Program-made: the position numbers and the translations under genes
Origin: Nyssa sinensis
Taxonomy: Eukaryota > Streptophyta > Magnoliopsida > Cornales > Nyssaceae
Direction of reading: 5' to 3'
DNA: 64,000 nucleotides
Assembly: GCA_008638375.1 (NCBI GenBank)
Contig: VIRR01000466.1
Location: 186,001-250,000, forward strand
The notes under the pieces: model-generated
The model's database searches: none
What the model saw: the letters and a program-made list of their open reading frames with translations, nothing else
What the model was told of the DNA's origin: nothing
Shown here: one piece after another, positions 21,065 through 32,916 of the stretch
Position numbering within the stretch: position 1 is the first letter of the stretch
Layout: each line of letters opens with the position of its first letter

Positions 21065-21897
21065 GAAGTAAGGGGTTCCTGCTTGGTGGATGGGGAAAGA
21101 ATGTCTAAGGTCGGGCTGTTCAAAAGATTTTCTATCTGATCGACCTGTGCGAAGGGAGAAAGAGAATCATCTTCAGGGTCAGAAGTTGATTCATAAAATG
21201 GTATGAAACCTAACTGGGTTTCTAGGTCAGCTAGAGCTTGATTGTTGACAACGGACTCTAGTGTACCTATGCTGGGTTCTGGATTTTCTTCAGTTTCTGA
21301 GACATAGACGAGATCAGAAGAAGAAGAAAGACTGGGTTGGATGACAGGAAAGTTGGCATCCTGTGAGGAAGAAGAAGACTGTTGATTTGGACACAGGGTG
21401 TGTCGTTCATACTATTCTACAAACTAGAAAAATGGAATGTTTTTATGCTCCTTCTGCATAAGAGCTTTCCATGAATCAAGGATGATTTGATTTTGTTCTC
21501 TGGTATGGGTTGCTCTATACTGTTCTCGTTTAATTCTATTGGCTTCAGAATTAAACTCTGTTCATAAAGCTTCCATATCTGGGATGAACTTGGGTTGACT
21601 GGATGTTTGGGTAAACCTAACAATTTTTGAAGGCTTAACCAATTGTTTGGTTTGGACTATGGAACTGGGAGTCCTAACCAGATTGAATTTGGCCTCGACT
21701 GTGGGTTGGGCTAACTGTTTTGCATCCTCAAGCATTCTATTGATGAGGGCTAACACTTTTTGGTCACGTGAATGAGGAGAGAAGACAGAATGGTTGTACG
21801 AGACTCTGGGTGACTCGTCATCACTGCTTTCTGTGTCTGAATCAGAGGAGAGTGAAGAGACAAAAGATATGAGAAATGAAAGGCGACCGGAGACCAC
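21065..21897 (-). pseudogene. Decayed Ser/Glu-rich open frame of the pararetrovirus-like segment
   Basis: One minus-strand frame stays readable from 21897 to about 21065 apart from a TGA (near 21562) and a TAG (near 21417). It is acidic and serine-rich at the start (SSDSDTESSDDESPRVSY), has a basic middle, and is serine-rich again later. Its composition suggests the N-terminal part of a pararetroviral polyprotein, but I see no diagnostic movement, coat or RT motif. Confidence 0.35.
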
Positions 21898-22592
21898 TGT
21901 AGGTAATTATCCTAACTCAATATTTCTTCACTACCAGACAAAGAGTTGTTGAAAGAGACTGAATTAGTGGATCTACACAGGAAACTCATTTTAAGAAACA
22001 ATCATTAAAATTAAACCAAATTTAATTATCTGTACTGTACTATACTCAAGTTCGGACTTAACTATCTCAAGAATCAGACTTGACCATCTAGACTTGACCA
22101 TCTGGACTTGACTAGTACTGAAAACTGTATAATCATGCGGACTGTGAGAAGTCCTAACTACACATACCATGACCCAACCAAGCTTGATAAATATTGTACT
22201 GCGGTGCATACCTTTGCCCAACCATTAGCGACTATTAACCATTACTGCCCTAACGCCCTCCTGGCTCGGCGGGACTTACTACGGTCTTAAGTCTGTGGGT
22301 TTCCGGGGGGATGGGGGGGTGACCACAGCATAGTCTTTATCATCAAGGGGTTTACGGGGTGGTGGTAGGTCGAACTTCTACAGTTGGTGCATATAATACA
22401 ATCTTCTATAAAAGAAGATCAACAGACAGAAGATCAATAGATAGAAGATCTACAAACAGAAGATCAACAATCCTAATGATAAAAGATCAACAAACAGGTA
22501 GAGTTTTGGACAGATAACTAAAGAAGGGATAATCTATAAAGATTATTTCAGAAATTGGGACTCCTGTATATTACCAATAATAGAGATCAATC

Positions 22593-22806
22593 GATCGGCT
22601 ACTGTGAATATACCGATAGACTGTTAGATATAAACAAGGGGATGACAACCTACAGTGGACCCCGTGTGCCGGGTTTAGCCTAACTGTGGCATGTTGACTG
22701 TGGGTGGTCTACAGTGTGGACGGAGAAGAAAGAGAAGAATTACAGTATGAACTGAGGTTGGTCGGAATCTAGACCAGGACTTGTCATGGACTTCCTATAT
22801 GGCTAT
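22593..22806 (-). repeat. Leader-like direct repeat, copy 2
   Basis: Partner of 18812-19025 in the same orientation, offset by about 3.78 kb. It could be terminal redundancy or the junction of a head-to-tail integration. It ends in a TA microsatellite at 22806-22825. Confidence 0.85.
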
Positions 22807-22810
22807 ATAT

Positions 22811-23770
22811 ATATATATATATATAGATTAAACAAATTTGATTCGTTAATTAATAATCTAATATGATTAAATATAATATTTATAAATTAATTTTTTTATT
22901 ACATTAATATATATTTAAATTTTACATATTATAAAATAATATTTTATACATTTTATTATATATTATAACATAATATTTTATATATATATATTAATATTAT
23001 TATTGGATCTGGTCTTATAGTTAACAAATCCGTATTCGAATTAAGAATATTATTATAGGATCCGATTTAATAGTTAACAAATCCATATTCGGATTAAGAA
23101 TTTATATATCCGTCCAAAAAATCAATCTGACAATTTCTTTTTTTAACAAATATGATTGAGATATCCTCGAATCTGATTTGTTTACAACTCTAATTAGAGG
23201 AAAAAAATTGAAAATTTTCTATTTTGAGTAATCAAAGGGATAAGTTGAGGATATAACTAGCGTGATATGATGATATCTCCAAATAAAACTAATTTAGGAT
23301 TAGCTCACACAGTAAGACCTTGAAGATTAAATACTAATTTTAAAAAAATTCTAATTCAAGTTATGTCAAAGACATATCGTTATTAGATATGCGAGTTTTG
23401 AAGAAAAATAGACAACCACATACCTTTCATCCTACACCATTACTTTTTGGTCTCAAGTTGTTCATCAGAAGCTATTGTACAACTAAATCCCATTTGCAGT
23501 CTTATAGCTAGGCCAACTATCTTTTTTTCTTTCAAAGAGCTGGTGGTCATGATGTGGCCCCTTTCTTTTCCGCTACCTTGTTATTTTCCTTTTTTCATCC
23601 CTCTTTTGATTACTTGATTAATGATGGATATTGTATTTTAAAATTAATGAATCTCTGGATAGCTTGTTTAATTGGTTTTCTTTAATTTGTCATTGGCATG
23701 CATGCAAAGCATTTTTGAAAATTCAGCACTCAGAAAAACAGCTAAACGTATCATTTTCGTCTTTTTGCAG
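22811..23770 (+). other. 3' part of CRK-A intron 1
   Basis: AT-rich sequence following a TA microsatellite. It holds two short direct repeats containing AGTTAACAAATCC (near 23020 and 23075) and ends in a T-rich tract and the CAG acceptor at 23768-23770. No gene seen. Confidence 0.5.
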
Positions 23771-25691
<1,921 letters not shown>

Positions 25692-26651
25692 AGCTTCAGG
25701 ATTAGGATTCAGATTATAGACACAAGATTACAAAATGATTTTTTTTTTTTTTAACGGTATACCCGAATATATGTCCGAACTTGTAGCTATAGAAATTTGT
25801 TGTGAAATTACTTAAATTTTATATACAATAAAGACATACAAAGAAGCACATTAAATGAGGTTAATCTTCTCTTAATCCAACTCAGGTTGGAAATTCGCAA
25901 TCCAAAGACCAAATACACTTATAACTTCTATATTGAAACTAAGTTTTAATTTAAATGATATTATTTGGACTGTCCAAATTTTTTTTTGAGAATTTGGGGG
26001 GAGGGTAAAGAAAATTATGTACATAAAAAGGGTCATGTCAACTGGTGAAACTCACAATTTGTTGACAATATCTATCTATCCTATTGTAGTACCAATTCAT
26101 TCTTCTGTTGTGTGTCTTGTATATGTACTTTTTCTTTCAAAGTAATTTCTGCTAGATCTGAGGGGAATAGGCAAACTTATAATCAACGGATGCATTTGCG
26201 ACTCTTTGCATTTCCCCAGATGAAAATCCAATGTGCTTAGACAGTAAAATTGGCAAAATTGTTTGGGCAAGGTTGCTCCAATACGATCTGAAGGTCATGG
26301 GTTTGAGTTACAGAAATAGTCTATTTATTTGCGGGCATAAAATTGCGTACATCTAACTCTCCCCAAACCTGTAATGACTGGTTTCGTGCACTGAACTTTT
26401 AAAGTTTGGGCTGAACTTGGATTATAGTTCAGAACAGCCTGAAGCCGGCTCTGCCTGATATGAATTTTAAGCATTTCTTATGACAAGTCTCCATCAGTGA
26501 TAAATTATTTGTTTTTTCAGAGAGATTAATATATATATATATATATGGCCGGTAAACAGCTTTTGAAGTCATTCTTAACCTTCTAGAAAAACAACCGGCC
26601 CTGGATAGAAATGCTAAACGTTTTTTAAATATTCTCTAATCAAGTGGTAAC
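25692..26651. other. 3' flank of CRK-A and duplicated CRK upstream sequence
   Basis: AT-rich; no gene seen up to about 26520. From about 26540 to the TSD at 26647-26651 the sequence (GCTTTTGAAGTCATTCTTAA, then AAAAACAACCGGCC) matches 61090-61140 before CRK-D. It is therefore the original upstream region of CRK-B, now cut off from its gene by Tat-2. Confidence 0.6.
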
Positions 26652-27282
26652 TGATGCTGCACTTTTCGGCTTGCAATAAATCTGGGCTCCGTAACTTGTA
26701 GAACACTCAAAAAGGGGATCAGAGGACCACCGGATTGGCTCCGGCGGTAGCCGCTCCGATGCTTAAGTAAGTAAACTGAATTGAAAAGACTGTATTGAAA
26801 GCCAAAGAATGAGCATAAAAATAAAGCGTACCTTTAGGGTTTAATTTATAGACCGTGGCCTTCCTAAGTTGATTAGGATTCGGAGTAATGAATATAGGGA
26901 TTTGATCATCGGAGATTGCAATTACCTTGTGGAGTATTGTATCGTAGATAGAGATAATCATAGATAGTAGTTTCCTTGTTGAAGATTGTTTCCGTGTTGA
27001 AGACTGTTTCCTTATTCCCTGCTTGGCAGTTGTTAAGGAAACCATAAGGTCGGAATCATACGAAATACTGAGTGAATATTGCCCAGAGCATAAGGTCTGG
27101 AGGATATGTGCATGAAGATGCCCTGGAAGTTCCGCCTGCTCTGTATGACCGAGTTTATCGGCTCTGCAGAATATGTATATGAGAATGCCCTGAAGGCTAT
27201 GACTACTCTGTATGATCGAATTTATCAGCTCTATAAGCACACGTGTGTCAAGGTGATTGGTGTGTCTGTTTGTGGTATATCA
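26652..27282 (-). repeat. Tat-2 3' LTR (left copy)
   Basis: A 631-bp LTR starting TGATGCTGCACTTTTCGG and ending GGTATATCA. It is related to the Tat-1 LTR in its first two thirds and has an extra module (about 27040-27250) with imperfect internal repeats. A C-run (minus-strand polypurine tract) follows at 27286-27300. Confidence 0.94.
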
Positions 27283-27485
27283 GCTACTCCCCCCCCCCCG
27301 AGCCCTAATTAGGAGTTAGGACATAACTAGGGTTATGAGCTTTATGAACAGTCACACGTTTTGTTTCTCCATTTTTCGAGACGTCGGTTTAATGGGTCAT
27401 TTATTGTGCAGCCGATACTTGAGAAGCCATCATTATTTTCAACCGTTGTGTCGAATCGTCTTGGGAGGCTCATATTTCGAATGTG

Positions 27486-27493
27486 TATATAAA
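27486..27493 (+). promoter_or_regulatory. TATA box before Tat-2 aORF1
   Basis: TATATAAA 195 bp before the aORF1 ATG (27681), in sequence alignable with the Tat-1 counterpart. Confidence 0.45.
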
Positions 27494-27680
27494 GAGGGGG
27501 AAAGGACTTTTATGCCTTTTTTCTACACTTGCTTATACAGTACCAGAGATTGCCACCGCCATTTGACGTATTTTGAAGGTTGAAGGATATCCGGTGTTCA
27601 TAATCTTTCTTGATTTCAGGTTTGATTTTAGCCCCTTTTACATTCCCTTTCACTTGCTTCATTACTTTCTCTTGTTCGTC

Positions 27681-29608
27681 ATGTCTGGCCCTAGGTCACC
27701 TTCTAGTTCGGGCAGTTCTTCTAGGACCATTCCTCAATTACAACTCGTGAATCTTCCTTCCGTTAATGATGCTGAGAATAGATTGGTCGAGCCCCCCTCT
27801 AGTCCGGGGGTTAGGATAGTTGACGCATTCGATGAGCCCCCGAATAGGGCTGGTGAGACCTCTGGTCAATCTGGCCATAGAGAGGAGGGTGAGAGTGCGA
27901 TTATTGAGAAGATGTTGGTAGAGTTGTGGGAGAAATTCAATCTCCCTTCAAACGTTACTTTTAGGGTCCCGGACCCTCTGGATCGCCCACGTGATGTTAG
28001 AGCGGGAGAAATCCATGCTTATTTGGCTTGGTTTGAAATGGGACTGACACTCCCCCTTCTTGACCTTGTAAAACAATTCTTTTGTTGGTTCAACCTTTGC
28101 CCTGCAGACCTGAACCTTAATAATTGGAGGCATCTGTTAAGCTTCATATTGTTGGGGCATATGAATAATGTCGACGTGTCCCTTGACCTGATTCGTAGTA
28201 ATAAGGATCTAAAATACATGAGGGCGAAAGGCCTTTATTATATGTCTTTTGATAGTGGGTTCAGACCCCTTACAAGACCTGGAAGAAGACTTGGAAGAAG
28301 TGGTATTTCTTCATTAAAGGAGGATGGGAATACAAGGACTTCCAAGACCAATTCTCAACATTCCCTCGAACCACTGGGCGAAAAGGTGAGGCCCAATTTT
28401 CCCGTGACTGCTTTGATTTTGTTTTGTACACCAATTGCCAAGTTGATTAATTTCTGTATCTTTTGTGCAGTTAGGAGCGTGTGGAAAAGACCGAGCCCCT
28501 CTCCTACGCTTCAGAAGCAATACAAGAAGCTTTTACAGCCCAGCACCCGAGACCATTCCTTTATTGTTAACCGTGATAAGCTGATGGCTGCCAAAAGAAG
28601 TGTTGAGGAGCTTGCAAAGGACATGATGGCAAGGTAGGAGACCGAGCCATCGTCATCTGTGGCAGTGGGGGAGGCTTCTTCCCCAGCGAACCCTCCCATC
28701 CAGACAAAAAGGCAAAGGTTACTTTCGATCTCTCCTGAACCCACCGAGGGGGAGAGAGAGACACCTGCCCCCATTTCTGTGGTCCCCCCAGCCCCATCCA
28801 AACAAGCGGGCAAGGGGGCGTTGTCCTCGATGGCCCCTGATGCTGTCAATCAGGGGGCCAAAAAGATTCTGAGGGACTTTTGGGCCAAAGGCTCAACCAA
28901 AATTAGGCCCTAGAAGTCAGAGAAGCTTCTTGCTGATCTGGCTTCTCTTCAGGTTAAGGTAAGTTCTTCGGGTCTTTATCTCTTTTCTTTTTTTTCCAAG
29001 TGTTTTGGCTAGTACTGAACTCTTTGCTTTGTACACTACAGACCCTGCACACCCTTTCTGCTCTGACGGAGGTCTCTCCCCCTTCAGAGGAGGTTGACAA
29101 ACTTCTGGCCGAGCTGGAGGATCTCAGGCTTCAGCTTGGTACTGCTAAGTCTGAGGGTCACGACTCCGTAGAGAGGCTGAAGGAGTCCCAAAATTCTCTG
29201 GTCGTCATGGAGTCAGAGAAGAACCTTGCCGTTCAGCAGGCAAAGAGGCTGTAGAGGGAGATGGACAGCATGCGGTACCAATATAATCAAAAGCTTGAGG
29301 ATGCAGTGGAGCAGGCCAAGCTGGATAATGAGATGGAAATGAAGATGGAACTGGAAGAGATGGCCAACACCCTGATCATGTTCGGCTTTAACAACTTCCG
29401 AACCAGGTTCCTTGCTAAATTTCCCGATTTCGACATATCCTCAATTGTGCCTCCAAGGGTTACCCCTCCAAAGGTTGTCATTCCGAACGAGGTGGTCAAC
29501 ATTCTCTCTGCCGATCCCACCGAAGTTGTCGTCCCGAGTGAGATGGGTGATGCTGCTCCTACCGATCCTTCCCTAGCCGTTGAGCCTGCCTCTGCTGATC
29601 AGGCTTAG
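27681..29608 (+). pseudogene. Tat-2 aORF1 (broken antisense gene)
   Basis: Counterpart of the Tat-1 antisense gene, starting MSGPRSPSSSGSSS and sharing SPGVRIVDAFDEPPNRAGET and LVKQFFCWFNLCPADLNLNN. The introns are conserved in position: donors near 28385 and 28959, acceptors at 28470 and about 29040. Lesions: a frameshift between about 28262 and 28274, TAG at 28635-28637, TAG at 28911-28913 and TAG at 29252-29254. The C-terminal coiled coil (EEVDKLLAELEDLRLQLGTA) is recognisable. The shared introns argue that the gene was translated from spliced antisense RNA in the ancestor. Confidence 0.75.
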
Positions 29609-30399
29609 GAAATATGCTTAGTTTAGGTTTTTGTTATTATTTTTTTTTTTTTTTAAACTTCCAGTGTAACAGACTATTTGAATGAAACAGTTTTTCCTTT
29701 CTCAAATGTCTTCATCCCATTTCTCTTGTGTTTGGTTGACCCAAGTAGTATTTCTTTTGAATTTGTGGTTGATGTGAGTAACTGCTGCAAGTGAGGCTGT
29801 TCTGGAGCCCTCCAGATCAGCTTTCAACGGTTGGCGGTTGTCTTCCGAATTATAGTTGCAATAAGACAATGATTGTAGACTAGTTCTGATTGCTTCTCCC
29901 TCTTTGGATGAGATAGAAAGAAACTTCAATCAGACATGTAAGGATCTGATATTGATCTTGTGTCACATATATTGAGAGTAAATTTTGAAGGATTCTGAGG
30001 CAGTTTGTTCTGAACCCAAGTTTTTGTAGCAAAAATGGTGTCTCGTGTCTGTCACTCTGATGATTGAGACCTCTGCCTCTTAAGTTATTCAGACCAGGAC
30101 TAAGATACATCTGAACTGATGGTCTTTTGTCGTACATGTGATCCGTTAGGGATCAATGGAATGGCCAAGACTGAGAGGTCTGTATGTTGGACCAAAGGCC
30201 TTTGTATAAAGGTGGATCGGACTCTGTTTGCTTGACTAGTACGGTATGCTTGGGGGAGCCTTGCATCTTGTTTTCTAGGTATCCGAAAGGATGATTTTAT
30301 GCGTCATTCATTTATACAGCTGTCTTTTGGGTTTTCGAGGCCAACCCCTTATTTAACCGTTGCGACGGTTCAACTGGGTGACTTTTGGGCTTCGGGGTT
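29609..30399 (+). other. Tat-2 spacer between aORF1 and aORF2
   Basis: No convincing open frame. The last 100 bp align with Tat-1 before its second TATA box. Confidence 0.4.
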
Positions 30400-30513
30400 T
30401 TATATATATGAAAGAGGAGTGTATGGTTGCGCCCATCTTTTTACTTTTGCTCCCATAGTGTTCCCCTGTCGGAGAGTTTGAATGTCTTTTAAAGGCTTTC
30501 CGTTTGCCCGGAG

Positions 30514-30940
30514 ATGATTGACGATTTTCAGTCTGAGTTGGGAATGATTAAACTGTGGCTGAGAGTTAACCTTCCCTTTGATTCAGTCTCCAAGGAAGGA
30601 TTAGAGGAGGCAAAGATCTTTTTGTCCATCTTAGCATCCAGTCGAGATTCCTCCGATTGGAGGTAGACCCTCCTTAATTCAACCGAGGCTTGGAGCATTG
30701 GTGATGATGATGAAGATGAAGGTAGGATACCTCCTTCCCTTTGTGTCTTGGCAGAGACCCTTGCTCAAATCAGTTGGGGTGTCATGCCGGCTTTGAGGGA
30801 GATGAATGTGGAGAATGGAGGTCTCCTGAGACCCAGAGCCCTCATCATCCGTTGGTCTTGAGATCAATGACAGTGATGATGAAATGGCCTGGGTGCTTCT
30901 TGCTGCAGATTGGGGTTCAAGATTCCTTCCTTTCAAATGA
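30514..30940 (+). pseudogene. Tat-2 aORF2 (broken antisense unit)
   Basis: Reads MIDDFQSELGMIKLWLRVNL with a TAG at 30664-30666, then in frame STEAWSIGDDDEDEG and LAETLAQISWGVMP. A second frame, 30830-30940, encodes DPEPSSSVGLEINDSDDEMA and ends in WVLLAADWGS...LPFK before TGA. A TATA-like box lies at 30400-30409 and AATAAA at 31102-31107. The product is unknown; see the Tat-1 copy. Confidence 0.4.
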
Positions 30941-31429
30941 AGCTGGCGACGGCGGTAATGGACATTTGGAACCTGGATCCCTTTCTCATTCAAGGAAGAA
31001 AGCCATGATGTCGTAAAAGCGTAGTGATGCCTTTGTTGTAGCTTTTGTGTACTTGTTCTATTTCCAGTCTTCTTGTACTGATGTAAATTCTCTGAATCAT
31101 CAATAAAATTGAGTTCCTTATTCCCAGATCTGATGTTCTTTGTATTTGAATGTGCTCTTCCGGAGCTAAAACACCTTTTCGAGCACTTCTGATGACTAAC
31201 TTTTCTGTATGTTCTAAGAGTAGATCAAAGAAACTTGTATAAAACTTGAAGTCTTGAATCAAAGTACTTTGAACCTGCTCGGTACTGTAGTATTTGTTGC
31301 TTGCTGGTACATAAGCGAAATAATCTAAGTATCAGCTCTAAGGTATTCCGATCTAGGAAACTTCAGTTTGAAGATGTTTGGAACTTCTGTCTTCGGATGG
31401 ACTGGATCATAGAATCTGTGTATTGAAGA

Positions 31430-32190
31430 TGGACCAGGCTCGGAAGGCCTGTGCATTATAGATGGACCAGGCTCTGGAGGCATGTGCATTAAAAGATGGA
31501 CCAAGTACTAAGACTTGTGCATTATAGATGGACCAGGCTCTAGAGGACTGTGCATTAAAAGATGGACCAAGTACTAAGACTTGTGCATTATAGATGGACC
31601 AAGCACTAAGGTTTGTGCATTGTAGATGGACCAGGCTCTGGAGGCCTGTGCATTAAAAGATGGACCAAGTACTAAGACTTGTGCATTATAGATGGACCAG
31701 GCTCTGGAGGCCTGTGCATTAAAAGATGGACCAAGTACTAAGACTTGTGCATTCTAGATGGACCAGGCTTTGGAGGCCTGTGCATTAAAAGATGGACCAA
31801 GTACTAAGACTTGTGTATTATAGATGGACCAGGCTCTAGAGGCCTGTGCATTAAAAGATGGACCAAGTACTAAGACTTGTGCATTATAGATTGACCAAGC
31901 ACTAAGACTTGTGCATTATAGATGGACCAGCCTCTGGAGGCCTGTGCATTAAAAGATGGACCAAGTACTAAGACTTGTGCATTATAGATGGACCAAGCTC
32001 TGGAGGCCTGTGCATTAAAAGATGGACCAAGTACTAAGACTTGTGCATTATAGATGGACCAGGCTCTAGAGGCCTGTGCATTAAAAGATGGGCTAGGCTC
32101 TAGAGGCCTGTGCATTAAAAGATGGACCAAGTACTAAGACTTGTGCATTATAGATAGACCAGGCTCTAGAGGCCTGTGCATTAAAAGATG
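31430..32190. repeat. Tat-2 66-bp dimeric minisatellite
   Basis: Roughly eleven imperfect units. Each consists of a 34-bp half (GATGGACCAGGCTCTGGAGG...) and a 32-bp half (GATGGACCAAGTACTAAGAC...). It is the same two-part design as the 63-bp array of Tat-1 at the equivalent position, but each array is internally homogeneous with its own consensus. Confidence 0.9.
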
Positions 32191-32196
32191 AACATT

Positions 32197-32916
32197 CTAT
32201 GGAGGTATTAAAAAGAAAGAAACATCTCTATTGATAATACTTCCGTAAACGTTCCACGGCCTAGGAATAGGCTTCCCAATCATGTCTTCTAGCCAGTAGG
32301 TGGTAAGCCTAACAACCTTCGTCACTCTGTAGGGGCTTTCCCAGTTCGGTGACAACTTTCCCATAGTGGGATCCTTGGTGTTTGGAAAGACTCTTCTTAA
32401 GACAAAGTCTCCGACTTGAAAGCTGACCGTCTTGAGCCCCACCTTGGATTTGTCGACCATTCTCTGCTGATAGGCTTCCATCTTGATGATGGCTTGATCC
32501 TTTCTTTCTTCAAGCAAATTCAAATTTTTCATCAGCTGCTGATCATCGGATTCTTGCTCGAAGGCTTCAGTCCTCAAAGTTGGCATACCGATCTCAACCA
32601 GGATTACTGCCTCTGTGCCATAGGCCAGTAAGAAGGGAGTTTCAGAGGTGGGAGTTCTTCTGGTTGTTCTGTAGGCCCAAAGAACTCCAGGGAGTTCCTC
32701 TGCCCACTTTCCTTTGGCCTGCTCCAACCTTTTATTTAATCAGAGTTCCTCTGCCCACTTTCCTTTGGCCTGCTCCAACCTTTTCTTTAATCCATCAAGG
32801 ATCGTTCGGTTGGTGACCTCTGCTTGCCCGTTTGCTTTTGGATGGCCTGGAGAGGCAAAGTGTTGCCTAATGTTTAGATTTTCACAGAATTTTTTGAAGC
32901 CTTTACCAATGAACTG
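32197..32916 (-). pseudogene. Tat-2 integrase remnant
   Basis: Minus strand. It keeps only the end of the integrase core (IGKGFKKFCENLNIRQHFAS, the ANGQAEVTNRTI block) and the C-terminal domain. A 51-bp tandem duplication (units starting 32693 and 32744) introduces a stop between WAEEL and the repeated segment. Everything upstream in pol is absent beyond 32917. Confidence 0.85.

Larger units (their letters stand above)
18681..22810 (-). mobile_element. Probable endogenous pararetrovirus-like (Caulimoviridae) segment, rearranged
   Basis: Several minus-strand signals fit an integrated plant pararetrovirus. A promoter-like CCTCTCTATATAAGGAAG around 19450-19468 resembles caulimovirus promoters. 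A TGGTATCAGAGCC initiator-tRNA-Met binding site lies about 390 bp downstream (19063-19051) without an LTR end before it. There is a leader sequence present twice (18812-19025 and 22593-22806), and a decayed open frame at about 21897-21065. Both ends abut TA-dinucleotide repeats, a known preference of endogenous florendoviruses. I did not find RT or protease, so the copy is partial. A 120-bp inverted repeat shows rearrangement. An unusual non-autonomous retroelement is the alternative. Confidence 0.5.

Noticed and set aside
31430..32190. CRISPR-like regular array
   Set aside because: This is a plant retrotransposon minisatellite of contiguous similar units without unique spacers.
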